The position numbers and the translations under genes were made by a program. From contig JBOZIK010000001.1 in the NCBI GenBank assembly GCA_051453625.1, positions 200,821,004 through 200,855,125 on the forward strand: a stretch of DNA of 34,122 nucleotides, read 5' to 3'. Source of the DNA: Welwitschia mirabilis (taxonomy: Eukaryota; Gnetophyta; Gnetopsida; Welwitschiales). Every line of letters starts with the position of its first letter. Positions within the stretch are counted from its first letter, which is position 1. Below the pieces are notes generated by a model. It worked only from the letters and a program-made list of their open reading frames with translations, did no database searches and was not told the DNA's origin. Of this stretch, positions 9,941 through 19,249 are shown in pieces.

Positions 9941-11220
9941 GGATAACACTCAAAGTTAACATTTATATTAAGGAATTAAGGCATTATTAGTAAGTTTAAT
10001 TAATCATCATGGTGTTTTTACGATTTCTTTTACTTAAAGGCATGAAAATCCTGTTTTACTGCTAATATGCCTAAACACTATTATCTTGTAGGTTAAATGC
10101 GACATTAGGAGTATCATGATAGGAGATTGAGCTATGTGGCTCATAATTAATATCAGAGATAATAAAAAGTATAATGCAACTAGTTTTTTGGAGTAAAACA
10201 GTATCATACTTATATTCCTAATTTTTGTTTTGATATGCACAAGTCATTTTCATAATTTTTACAAATAGAAAATACATGATGAATATTTTCTAAGAATAAT
10301 CCCTTAATTTGGCCCCATGGCTAAATAATTATTTTATGTACATTTGGGCATTCTTAAGAATAACCTCATTAGACCTTAGAAACCCTAATCTAGGCTAATA
10401 AATACCCTTCCTCACTTCATTCTAAGGAAAATTAATTTCATTGTGATATTTTAAGAGATTGGAGATTTAGATATGAATATGATTTACTTATTTTGATAAT
10501 AAAGTACCACATGTTCTTGGTGAATTAATTTGATATTAAATTGTAAATGTTATACTTTTTATGCTTAGGATTGTTTGAGTTATGCTTTTACTTTAAGATC
10601 TAGTTTGATTCTTTTACTTTACATTCTAGCTTGCATAACTTGAATGTTTATTTGATGGATCCTAAGAGACCTCTACTTTTCATGCTTAACTTATTATTAT
10701 TGTGAAGGCTAAATGGCTTGATTACATTACCCTCATGTCTATGATGGATGAGATTATGCCAATGTACTTAAGCTTGGACTAATGAAATACTCATGATCAT
10801 AGTAAGTTATATTATTATGAATTTGCTAGAATTAAAGCTACATGTTTTCATTATAAGTACTTATGCTTTTCCTTAAAGTTGTTATATTAGTTTAAATGCT
10901 ATGTCCCACTTCTAAATCCTTAAATATCATTTTAATATTTACTACTTTCTAGTTTTATGCTTATTTTACTAATAGCTTTCATCATGGTTTTCTAAGAAAG
11001 AATGATACTAAGACTATAATATAAATAAAAGTCCTAGTAATTTTTGGTAAAATTTGGGTTTAACTATGCAAGATTTGTATTCCTAGGGTGATCTTATGAA
11101 TTACCACATACTAATAATAGATATAAGCATAGATCAATTTCGTCATGAATATTTATTTAACACCATTAACATGTATAGTAACATGGTAGCTACAATGGAG
11201 CACATATTAAATTTACTTTT
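9941..11220 (+). other. AT-rich region; weak LTR-like promoter context near 10380-10450
   Basis: AAACCCTAATCTAGGCTAATAAATACCCTTCC at about 10381-10412 resembles the TTAGGGTTT...CTATAAATACC promoter context of LTR E (16270-16340). I could not define LTR ends, a polypurine tract or a priming site, so this is only a candidate solo-LTR remnant. No gene seen. Confidence 0.25.
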
Positions 11221-11465
11221 ATAGCCTTTTTAGTTTTTCTTTTTCTTTTTCTTATTTTTCTTTATATTTGTCCCTTGTTAATGCCTTTTTATCTTTTCTT
11301 TTTATCACTAGTAGATTGGTGTTAGCCACTTAGTCAATAGAATTAGATCTGGTGACTTATTTTCTTTTTCTTTCTTTTAGTTTTAATTTTTGTCTTTGTT
11401 AACTTTCTTTCTTTTTCTTTTTTCAAAAGATTATTTGGTTAGAATATTAAATTTTCTTATAGGAG
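11221..11465 (+). repeat. Pyrimidine-rich low-complexity tract
   Basis: Repeated TTTCTTTTTCTTTTTCTT words on the plus strand, broken by non-repetitive segments (for example 11308-11350). No coding sequence seen. Confidence 0.6.
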
Positions 11466-11732
11466 ATAATTTTTTTGAAGGTTTTGAAGAAAATATTTCA
11501 TGAAACAAATAAATGTTTTTCATTCTTCTATCCATCTCTCTATATATCATCTTTCCACTCCTCTCTTTTCTTCTCTATATTAGGTGACTTCCTCAGTACT
11601 CGAAGTATAACAGTGATCCAATTTTAAACTAAGTTTATACTTAGTATCATTATTCCACAAGGTTGTAGAAGGTAAATTACTCAAAAGATATAAAATTAAT
11701 TCTATGTACAATGGAAAAAAATCACAAAAAGA
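11466..11732. other. AT-rich flank of the CACTA element, no feature seen
   Basis: It ends with the AGA at 11730-11732 that is the left copy of the target duplication of the element to its right. Confidence 0.5.
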
Positions 11733-11758
11733 TACTACTAGAAATATACAATTTTAAG
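11733..11758 (+). repeat. Left terminal inverted repeat of the CACTA element
   Basis: 26 bp, paired with 13004-13029. Mismatches are at positions 6, 7, 17 and 18 only. Confidence 0.85.
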
Positions 11759-12039
11759 TTGTTTATTGAAAGAAACTCCATAAATATAAAGCTTAATAAA
11801 CGTCTTAAATGAGTCCTTTTCAAGGCAGTTTTTTATGCAAATGACTTAAAAGCTTTTTGAAAGATCTGTTTAAGGTAATTATTCGAATAAACGCCTTAAA
11901 AGATAACAAACTAAATTTCCCCTTCTTCCCTCCCACACACAAAAAAAAAAAGAAAAGTTTTTAAGGTATTGGTTTTGATAAATGTCTTAAAAGATAACAT
12001 TAAAAATTAAAAAAAGCTTAAACTAATCTCCACACTTTT

Positions 12040-12141
12040 GCATTTCATGTTCATGCTTCATCGTTTTTCACTACACACGTTCTCAAAAATGCATTTCATG
12101 TTTGCACTTCACTGTCTTTCACTTCATGCATTATCAAAAAA
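12040..12141 (+). repeat. 51 bp tandem duplication inside the CACTA element
   Basis: 12040-12090 and 12091-12141 both begin GCATTTCATGTT, pass through CTTCA and TTTCACT, and end with CTCAAAAAT- or ATCAAAAAA-like sequence. Several substitutions separate the two copies. Confidence 0.7.
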
Positions 12142-12275
12142 AATCATTTGCATTGTCCTTAAATGAGATAAAAATTTGCTCTCTATTTTGTTCTATTTCA
12201 GAACATAGATCAGTAATTTCCCCCTAAATTAAAAATGCTGTGTGGGTAGTAAGGTAAGTTTTTACTCAATATTTT
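12136..12275 (+). repeat. 140 bp internal direct repeat, copy 1 (CACTA element)
   Basis: Shares AAATCATTTG, TTTTGTTC, GTAATTTCCCCC and TAGTAAGGTAAGTTTTT with 12617-12756, about 481 bp downstream. Both copies end in AAG|GTAAGT, a good plant 5' splice-site match. Confidence 0.75.
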
Positions 12276-12616
12276 TCTTCCAATTTGCGTTATTTGTTTT
12301 TGTAACTCCTAGAGGTTGTTTCTTCCATTTCATTTACTATGTTGGTTATTACCGTTATTTAACCTATTAATGCTTTTTCATATCACATGAGTGTAGTTGA
12401 AGAGTATTTAGAGGTGTATTAAATTTGAATGAAAGGAACAAGTGTCATTATGTAAGTGGGAGTTTTCTTGGGCTAGATCAGAAGTGATCTCTTATTTTGA
12501 GCAGATCGATTTTTGATTTGTTTATTGTGTCACACTTTAATGGATGATTTGTGCTTGAAGTAACCTCTTGATAACTTGCAGAAGAATGAAAATGGAATTA
12601 ACCAATGGGAAGAACT

Positions 12617-12756
12617 AGAAAAAAATCATTTGTGTTGCCCTTAACTAATACAAAAATCCACCATCTGTTTTGTTCCATTTTAGAATACACCTTGGTAATT
12701 TCCCCCAAAATGAAAATTTTGCATGGATAGTAAGGTAAGTTTTTGCTCAATATTTT
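12617..12756 (+). repeat. 140 bp internal direct repeat, copy 2 (CACTA element)
   Basis: Partner of 12136-12275 with the same orientation and landmarks. It is followed directly by the dense subterminal repeat zone. Confidence 0.75.
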
Positions 12757-13003
12757 AAAGGCATTTATTAAAAAAAATACCTAAAAAGGCCTTTTAAGGA
12801 ATTTCTTATAAAAACACCTTAAAAAATGTTTTAAGGCATTTCTTAAACAAATGCCTCAAAAGACATTTTAAGGTGTTGATATCTAAATGCCTGAGAAATG
12901 CCTTAAAAGCCAAAGGCAAGGTTTTTTAAAGTGTTTTGTAAAGAAATGCCTTAAAATATTTTAAGGTTTTTTTAAAAGATGTTTTAAGGAATTTTAGAAA
13001 CAT
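12757..13003. repeat. Subterminal repeat array of the CACTA element (TTAAGGC / GCCTTAA words)
   Basis: At least ten copies of variants of AATGCCTTAAAA or its complement TTTTAAGGCATTT occur in alternating orientation. In characterised CACTA elements such subterminal repeats bind the element-encoded DNA-binding protein. Sparser copies occur at 11790-11990 near the left end. Confidence 0.8.
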
Positions 13004-13029
13004 CTTAAAATCCTATATTTCTTTTAGTA
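13004..13029 (-). repeat. Right terminal inverted repeat of the CACTA element
   Basis: Ends TATATTTCTTTTAGTA and is followed by AGA (13030-13032), the right copy of the target duplication. Confidence 0.85.
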
Positions 13030-13032
13030 AGA

Positions 13033-13727
13033 AAATCACAAGTCAAGAGAAAGAAAGTTATTTTTATTTGGTAATGTAAGGGAAAGAAAATGCTCCAAGG
13101 ATATAGCAATTCATATATCTCTTCTCCTTTGTTATAAAGATTCTTATATATTTGAACATGTACTTAGATCATGAAATCATTAAGGCTCAACATAGACACA
13201 TAATATCATCCATCACATAATTGTTAATGAGTTATCAAAACCTCTCGTTACTTCATATCCCTTCATAACCATAAAAAGTATAAACCTAATTACACAAGAT
13301 CCTTCAAACAATAGGAATAATAAATCATAAAATTAATGTTAAATAAATCACATGGTTGAAAAGAACATGTTAATTAAATAAGCTCATCTAAAGATTACTA
13401 ATACCATTTTTATCATTAGTAATAAAAGAAAAAACTTATTTTAAAAACTAGTTCTAACTAAACATTACTAATACCAAATAAAATTGTGCATTAATAATTA
13501 AAGGATTCAAATTAATTCTTTATTAAAAATAAAATAAATACATTACATTAAATGGAGGATGAGAAGAAGAATAGAATCTCAATTAGCCTTGAGTATTCCA
13601 TCCCTAAGAAAGATGATAAAGTGCCATAACGTCCATGCTTCTAAGTCTTCCCATGATAAGCTAATCAAAAGATGAATATGGTAAAGCATTTAACATCATT
13701 TTATAAGGAAAGACAGGGGTAAGGTAC
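13033..13727. other. AT-rich DNA with no identifiable feature
   Basis: No coding or mobile-element motif recognised. A TTACTAATACC word occurs twice (about 13396 and 13466). Confidence 0.45.
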
Positions 13728-14022
13728 GGTTACAAGCTCTTGGTTTATAGCATTAGGTAGAAAAGTGATGATTACAAACTCTTAGCCTATAGCATTAGAT
13801 AGAAGAGGAGTGATTACAAGATCTTAGCTTATAGCATTACTTAGAATCTTTGTCATTTATTATTAGGTAGATAAGATTCTATCTTGTAGCATTTGATAGA
13901 GGTTGTCTTATAGCATTAGGTAGATAACATTATGTCCTCTAAATTAGATAGAGTCATTGTAAAGATTGTCTTATAGTATTTTATGGAGATCATTATATAG
14001 TGTTAGGTAGAATCTGCATCAT
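13728..14022 (+). repeat. Degenerate minisatellite, 42 bp period, core CTTATAGCATTAGGTAGA
   Basis: Three regular units start at 13728, 13770 and 13812 (period 42): GATTACAA-(C/G)-TCTTAG-CTTATAGCATTAGGTAGA-A. Further partial units carrying only the core follow to about 14022 (near 13865, 13890, 13912, 13945, 13975 and 14005) at shorter, irregular spacing. The array loses regularity toward the right. Confidence 0.8.
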
Positions 14023-14171
14023 GATGAGTTCAACATAGGTCCTTTGGAATCAGGTTCCTCTACCAACTAGTGCTACTACCCCATGTATCACATGACTTCT
14101 AATGCTACTGCTACATGATACCACCTCATGTTTTTATTTCCATCACTATTTTATGTGGAATTATGTCTGTA

Positions 14172-14201
14172 TTTAGCCATGTGTTACAAAACATGGCTAA
14201 A
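14172..14201. repeat. Perfect hairpin: 11 bp arms, 8 nt loop
   Basis: TTTAGCCATGT (14172-14182), loop GTTACAAA, then ACATGGCTAAA (14191-14201). A weaker pairing continues outward (AATTATG / ATAATTG). This may be the core of a foldback or MITE-like element; ends not defined. Confidence 0.55.
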
Positions 14202-14324
14202 AATCTACAATTATCATAGAGAATAACATAACCTTAATTTTATTTTAAAAATACTAGAAGACATCATTTTATGATAAGTTAATAAATTAAGTATCTTTAC
14301 TTATGCTAAATTTATTAATTAAAC

Positions 14325-14424
14325 NNNNNNNNNNNNNNNNNNNNNNNNNNNNNNNNNNNNNNNNNNNNNNNNNNNNNNNNNNNNNNNNNNNNNNNNNNNN
14401 NNNNNNNNNNNNNNNNNNNNNNNN
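14325..14424. other. Assembly gap, 100 N (conventional size, true length unknown)
   Basis: Marks the left limit of element E. Flanks are not duplicated. Confidence 0.95.
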
Positions 14425-15224
14425 AAAATAAATTGCATTTCTAGTACTTCCACATGATCACTTTAATTTCTAGATTCTAGTGCTTGTTTTGATATGGTAG
14501 CTTATAAGTTCTTATTTTAAAACAACTTTTTATCTTATCATTCATTGTTTGATAACATTAGCATACTCGAGATCATCATAATCATTGCCTATTCGAGTGG
14601 AACTTTATGAATTTTTACATTATGTCATGCATCATTATTAGATGACATTATGATTGTTGCCAAGGGAATTTATTAGATTAGAATTTAGGATAAGAAAGAA
14701 ATCTTATTCATGTTTCTAGTTATTCATTTTTATTTTTGTTTTTCTTTAGCTATTTTGTTGGATTTTTCAAAGTCATTTTCCATACTTTTTTAGCATCATA
14801 TTATGGATCTAATCATTTTCTAGTTTCTTGTTAATATTTATCTATAACTTTTCTATAGGATTATTCTTTTATTTCTAATAGGTTTCCATAATATAATGAG
14901 TTCCAGATTTTTCTTTTCCATGTGTTTGAACATATTTAAGGAGTCTTTGAGCATTGCTTCTTTTCACTTAGTGCATTTTCTTCTACTATCATTTTTTCCT
15001 TACCATCATGAAATGTTATTTAGATTGTTTCTTCACAATTTTCCTATTTTCTATTTTATTTATATTGTTTTTCTATGTGTGCTTGTTTTTCAAATCTTTT
15101 TGGTTTTACCTTTTTCTCTAAATAGCTTATTTAATGACTATTGTCCCATGTCTGTCATCTTAACAACATAGGATATGATACTTCTCCTCTATTCTTGGTG
15201 TAATTTAGGAAGTCTTGCTTCTCC

Positions 15225-15236
15225 TGGGGGGAGGGG
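15225..15236 (+). promoter_or_regulatory. Polypurine tract of element E
   Basis: TGGGGGGAGGGG precedes TAGGACACC, the equivalent of the TGATAGGAACC that starts the LTR at 31665 after CTTAGGGGG. It serves as plus-strand primer in reverse transcription. Confidence 0.6.
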
Positions 15237-17000
15237 TAGGACACCTTTCTAGGAATTATTTTATAATTTTTAGCATAAAATTTTCATATTTTAAGCTTTC
15301 ATGATCTAAGTTTATGCTGATTGTTTAGATTATTTTCATGTTATTTGAATAAATGTATAGAGAATTCATGAACTTTATCTTGTAAGATCTAGTAGCACAT
15401 TGACAAGTTTTTCCATAGCCATGTTTCAGATCATCTAAAAAATATTATATCTATTGTTGTCCTTTACCTTTATAATGACACTAATAAACTTAAATACATA
15501 ATCTTTTAGGAAGATAGTACTACTTAAGCCTATCACATCAGTCTATTATTACGATTTCTATAATATGCATACATGATTTTATTCCATGAGCCATCAAAGT
15601 TACATTTTTATAATTTTTGTATATGTATAGCATTCATTTATTCTATAGTGACATGCTTAAGTAGGGGGCTTAGGAAAAAATTTTAGCATTTGTATTAATT
15701 ACCTATTAGTGATATCATTTTCTTATATGATTTAAAGGAACTCAATTTACATGTTTTCAATAATATTTTATCTTAGTCAAATTGGCTTACAATCTAGTTA
15801 ATTGCTTACTTTATTAGGGACTGACAAGATTAAGTAGGAGGTTATGTTGATATGCTAATTTATAGGAATTTGATGGTGTATTTTGAATGCTTTTATAAGA
15901 AATTTACATAGGTTTTGATGCAATACCAATGACTACGAAGATCTGATAGGATGATCAGTAAAACATATGATTCTTAGTATATTTAGTGGTTTCAATATTG
16001 CATATTTGGAAAAAGGCTTCATAATGTAAAATACTAATTTACCTTTGAGATTAGAGATAAGGAAGATTGCCATCCCCTCTGTCATCCCCATGACATGCAG
16101 GACAATGACACTGCTAACATGAACAGAAGCTATGGGGCTGACAATGGGGCATGAAGATATTTGACATAGAGTAACATCCACCATGTTATTCTAATGATAG
16201 GATGCCATCTATTTTTATATAGTCAGAAAGAAATATCTTTGTAATGAGATCAAGATACCCATGTGGGCTATTAGGGTTTCTTTTCTGACTTTTAAGGTTT
16301 ACTTTCTATAACCTTAATGCAAACCTATAAATACCTTTCCCCTCTTTCCTTTTTATTTTCATCTTTTCTACTTGATATGCTTGTGATGAAAGATTAAAGA
16401 GTAAGAGATTCATCCAAAGCTAGCTACAGAAAGGAATTTCTTTAGTGTTAGGCTGATTCTTTTCCATTGAGGTGCTATTATTCTATTTGTAAGTGGATAT
16501 AAAGTTCTTGAGTTAATCCAAATACTATTTTGAATTAATACAATTATTATTTCATTTTCATTTAATTTATCTAGATCATAAGAGCAACCTTTGTTAAGGT
16601 TATCCTTGTTTAGTATTAGATTTACATTACCTTTTTATTTCTTTTCATATTGCATTTCATGTTCTACTTGGTAGATCTCATAGTTTTTATTGGTTAAGAA
16701 CTAATAAATACTCTTCTTAATTGATTTAAATTATAGAGAGGTTAATCCTTGTGATAAAAGGATTAGGAACCAAGGGATTTCATTTCATTTCCATTCACTT
16801 GCATTGCATTTACTTGTTTATTTTCTTCTAGTTTTTATAATATAAAAATCCAAAAACATATTGGAAATTAATTCTTTAGATCTTAGCTTAGTGCCTTTAT
16901 TGGGATTATGACATTTGGATGAACTTCCATCTATACTAGTGTGTGCAAGTTATTTGATTTACAAGTTTACTTAAAGAGCTTTAGGATTGCATAAATTCAC
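15237..17000 (+). repeat. 3' LTR of element E (about 1.76 kb)
   Basis: The start aligns with the LTR at 31665 (GGATTATTTT..AAGCTTTCATGA in both). From 15866 it again matches (TTGATG..TTTTATAAG..ATTTACATAGG). The end carries ATTATGACATTTGG and TAGTGTGTGCAAG, matching the LTR ends at 24000 and 32800. It contains CTATAAATA at 16325-16333. It is about 540 bp longer than the 31665 LTR because of extra sequence between about 15300 and 15850, where a second GTAGGGGGC tract lies near 15663. Short open frames here (15933-16184 minus) are not genes. Confidence 0.65.
16325..16333 (+). promoter_or_regulatory. TATA box of LTR E
   Basis: CTATAAATA in the context AAACCTATAAATACC. The same box occurs in the other plus-strand LTRs at 23509, 24777 and 32309. 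Confidence 0.6.
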
Positions 17001-17676
17001 ACTGTGACAACTACTTTTGAGGAATACAAAATATGAAATCTAATGAAAATTCTATTATCTATGAATTAAAAATATAGATAATCTAAATTAATGGCCACAT
17101 TTATTGAAAATTTCATGTTTTTTAATAAATTTAGAAGGATCATAATATCATACAAACAAGATATTCTATAAATAAATCAACAAGTAATCAAAAATTAGTT
17201 AAGAAAATTCTTAAGTATATAGGTGAAAGAAAGTAATTATAAAAAGCATCTCCTAATTCAACATTTTTTATTTTAACTTTTTCTTTCTACAATAATGCTT
17301 TGTTTCTTGTTTTAAGCATTTTTGATAATATTGGGTAGTCAGTGTTATGACATCTTCTTCTAACAGAGTTAAACACATTGATTTATAAAGGCATTAATGC
17401 TGCATTGCTAGAGAAAGTTTATAAATCCAATGTAGTTGAACATGTCATAAATAAATCATTAGAGATACATGCCTACAAGCATTCATAATTCCAATGTAGT
17501 TAACTAAATCCAACTTTAATTAATCATAAAATAATGTAATTTTTAGGAGAGGAGATATTTTTATTTTCATTTTTTAATAATCCTTCTTATATTCAATAGT
17601 TTTTAATGCACATAAAGGGGTCACTGGCTCATTAAATTATTCAAGAAAATTCTTATTTCCATAATATATATGTCTA
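17001..17676 (-). repeat. Truncated 3' LTR of element B
   Basis: On the minus strand, sequence after the polypurine tract (TAGACATATATATTATGG..AATTTTCTTGAATAATTTA) aligns with the start of the LTR at 31665 (TGATAGGAACC..CATGG..ATTTTTGAGTTATTTTA). The initial TG has become TA. Only about 680 bp remain before the end of LTR E, and the promoter and downstream half are missing. Confidence 0.5.
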
Positions 17677-17688
17677 CTCCCCCTAAAT
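17677..17688 (-). promoter_or_regulatory. Polypurine tract of element B
   Basis: The minus strand reads ATTTAGGGGGAG directly before the LTR start. Compare CTTAGGGGG at 31656. Confidence 0.6.
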
Positions 17689-17990
17689 AAATAAGCAAGT
17701 CATCTTGAACTGCATTAACCATGAAGAGAAGGGGAAGAAATTGATCTAGTTATGAAAAATCATCTTGTATGGAAATTCAATGTATCCATGGACTAGATCC
17801 TATAAAAGCATGTTTTTAAAGAATAAAAAAGATGGTAAACTAGAGTAATAGATCATGATTACAAGGTTAAGTGGTAGGAGAGGTCATAACAAAGAAAGAT
17901 TGCTAAGAAAAGAAGAGCATTAATGCTATCATGCTAAAGGATGGTTAAGGCATAAGCTAATTTAATATTAGTAGAGTTTAATTTGATTTT

Positions 17991-18747
17991 ATGCATAATA
18001 GTCAAGTGATAAACAATGTAATAAGTATACTAGAAAATGACAACATCCTAAAAATTATTTTGAAAAAAAGTGAGAAAAATAACTTTAAGAAGATAAACCA
18101 ACAAACTAAGATAAGACAAAAAGAAAAATGGATAGATAGTATAAGAAGAAGATTAACTTTTTACCTAAATTTAAACCTAAATGTTATAAAGTTAGTTGGT
18201 AGAGAAATACATGATTCAATGTAAAACATTATAGAGTACCATTTGAAAGGGCAGTGATGATGATAATGTCTAACAGTTATTTTGGTCAAAGTATTAAGTC
18301 ATATTTGGATTATAAATCAATCCATNNNNNNNNNNNNNNNNNNNNNNNNNNNNNNNNNNNNNNNNNNNNNNNNNNNNNNNNNNNNNNNNNNNNNNNNNNN
18401 NNNNNNNNNNNNNNNNNNNNNNNNNTCAATCCATCTTTAGCTATGACAACCCTATTACTTTGATAAGATATCATCTAATGACCAATATACTCATATACTC
18501 ATGAAGTCTATGCCTTAAAGTGATGAGAGTTTTTAAGTTAATGGATGATGAGGGAAGTTTAACCACTTCCAAGAGAATAAGAACCTATAAACTGAAGCTA
18601 GGTCATGGTCAACTAATCCTTTGGTGGAGTTCCCACAGCTACCATATTGTACTGCCAAAGGCCCCTCTAGGGAAAATTTTCCTTGGTATACTTATGATAA
18701 TACATCATGTTATAATTACAAGAGGGTGGTATTTTTTCTTTTTTTAA
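17991..18747 (+). pseudogene. Conserved antisense reading frame in the 3' internal region of element B
   Basis: On the plus strand, opposite to B, two open stretches correspond to blocks in element A. 17991-18224 (77 codons) begins MHNSQVINNVISILENDN and includes IDSIRRRLTFYLNLN, matching A from 86. 18520-18747 (75 codons, no stop) includes MDDEGS, KRIRTYKLKLGHGQLIL and WWSSHSYHIVLPKAPLGKI, matching A 753-938. Between them a shifted frame shows GQSIKSYLDYKSI and the 100 N gap 18326-18425. The second block also appears antisense in element C (minus strand of about 29361-29570 and 30733-30900). The protein is unrecognised and strongly basic in its first part. Whether it was ever expressed is unknown. 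Confidence 0.5.
18317..18434. other. 100 N gap flanked by the same 9 bp (TCAATCCAT): probable contig overlap
   Basis: TCAATCCAT ends at 18325 and begins again at 18426. Element A has it once (429-436, TCAATCCC). The 10 N gap at 18806-18815 is similar: element A reads GACTTGGACTCC where B reads GACTT-N10-CTTAGACTCC. Confidence 0.65.
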
Positions 18748-19249
18748 TTTTTTCCCTTCATATTTCCCTCTTTATTTACATTTTTTTGTTCTTTTTCATT
18801 GACTTNNNNNNNNNNCTTAGACTCCCATTTTTAAAAGCATTGATTAATCATTAAAATGATGAAGTAATAAAGTATATGATTGAAAGTAAGCATTAGATTA
18901 ACATAATTACTTTGTAATAAAATAAACAATGAAATTAATTGTAGATATTGGAATATCTTAAGATTAGCTAAATCCAATATTTACACATAAAAACCCAAAA
19001 TAAAGAATTACTCCATCATTGTAACACCTATGGAAGTCAAACACAAATCAAACTAAAGATGATCAAGTAGCATCATAACTTAAGCCAGGGAATAATGCTA
19101 AGAAATTATTTAGTAGTTAGCCAAGAGTATATTCCTTTTTACAAAGAGGATATTCCAAGTTACTTGCTTCTATCATGTTTAAAGTATAAGAACAATCATC
19201 TGGAGATGTATAGAGTTTTAAACTTTATCCACTTACTTATTGGATTTCT

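Larger units (their letters stand above)
11733..13029. mobile_element. Small non-autonomous CACTA (EnSpm/CMC-type) DNA transposon, 1297 bp
   Basis: The left end TACTACTAGAAATATA (11733 onward) and the reverse complement of the right end, TACTAAAAGAAATATA (ending 13029), form 26 bp terminal inverted repeats matching at 22 positions. CACTA has become TACTA at both ends. Both sides are flanked by AGA (11730-11732 and 13030-13032), the 3 bp target duplication expected for this superfamily. Inside each end are many subterminal copies of a GCCTTAAAA-type word in both orientations, spaced 20-50 bp and densest at 12760-13010. There is no transposase frame, so it would have depended on an autonomous partner. 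It also contains a 51 bp tandem duplication and a 140 bp direct duplication. Confidence 0.85.
14425..17000 (+). mobile_element. Element E: 3' fragment of an Athila-like retrotransposon (3' internal region plus 3' LTR)
   Basis: 14430-14720 matches the 3' internal region of element C (29640-29900): shared CACATGATCA, GTTTTGA(T/G)ATG, GTCATGCAT and a GAT(G/GA)..TTATGATT block. A polypurine tract follows at 15225-15236, then an LTR to about 17000. No gag or pol is present. The fragment starts at the gap 14325-14424, so whether more existed cannot be told. It abuts the truncated minus-strand 3' LTR of element B. Confidence 0.7.

Noticed and set aside
10034-10240. 68-codon minus-strand open frame
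   Set aside because: No family resemblance, composition matches AT-rich background, and no promoter, splice or homolog support within the window.
14896-15171. 91-codon plus-strand open frame, very hydrophobic, upstream of the element E polypurine tract; considered as an env-like protein
   Set aside because: Hydrophobicity follows from T-rich composition (Phe/Leu/Ile), there is no counterpart in the same region of element C, and no signal-peptide plus ectodomain structure is evident.
15933-16184. 83-codon minus-strand open frame
   Set aside because: It lies within the U3 region of LTR E on the opposite strand and covers the palindromic repeat motif; likely chance.
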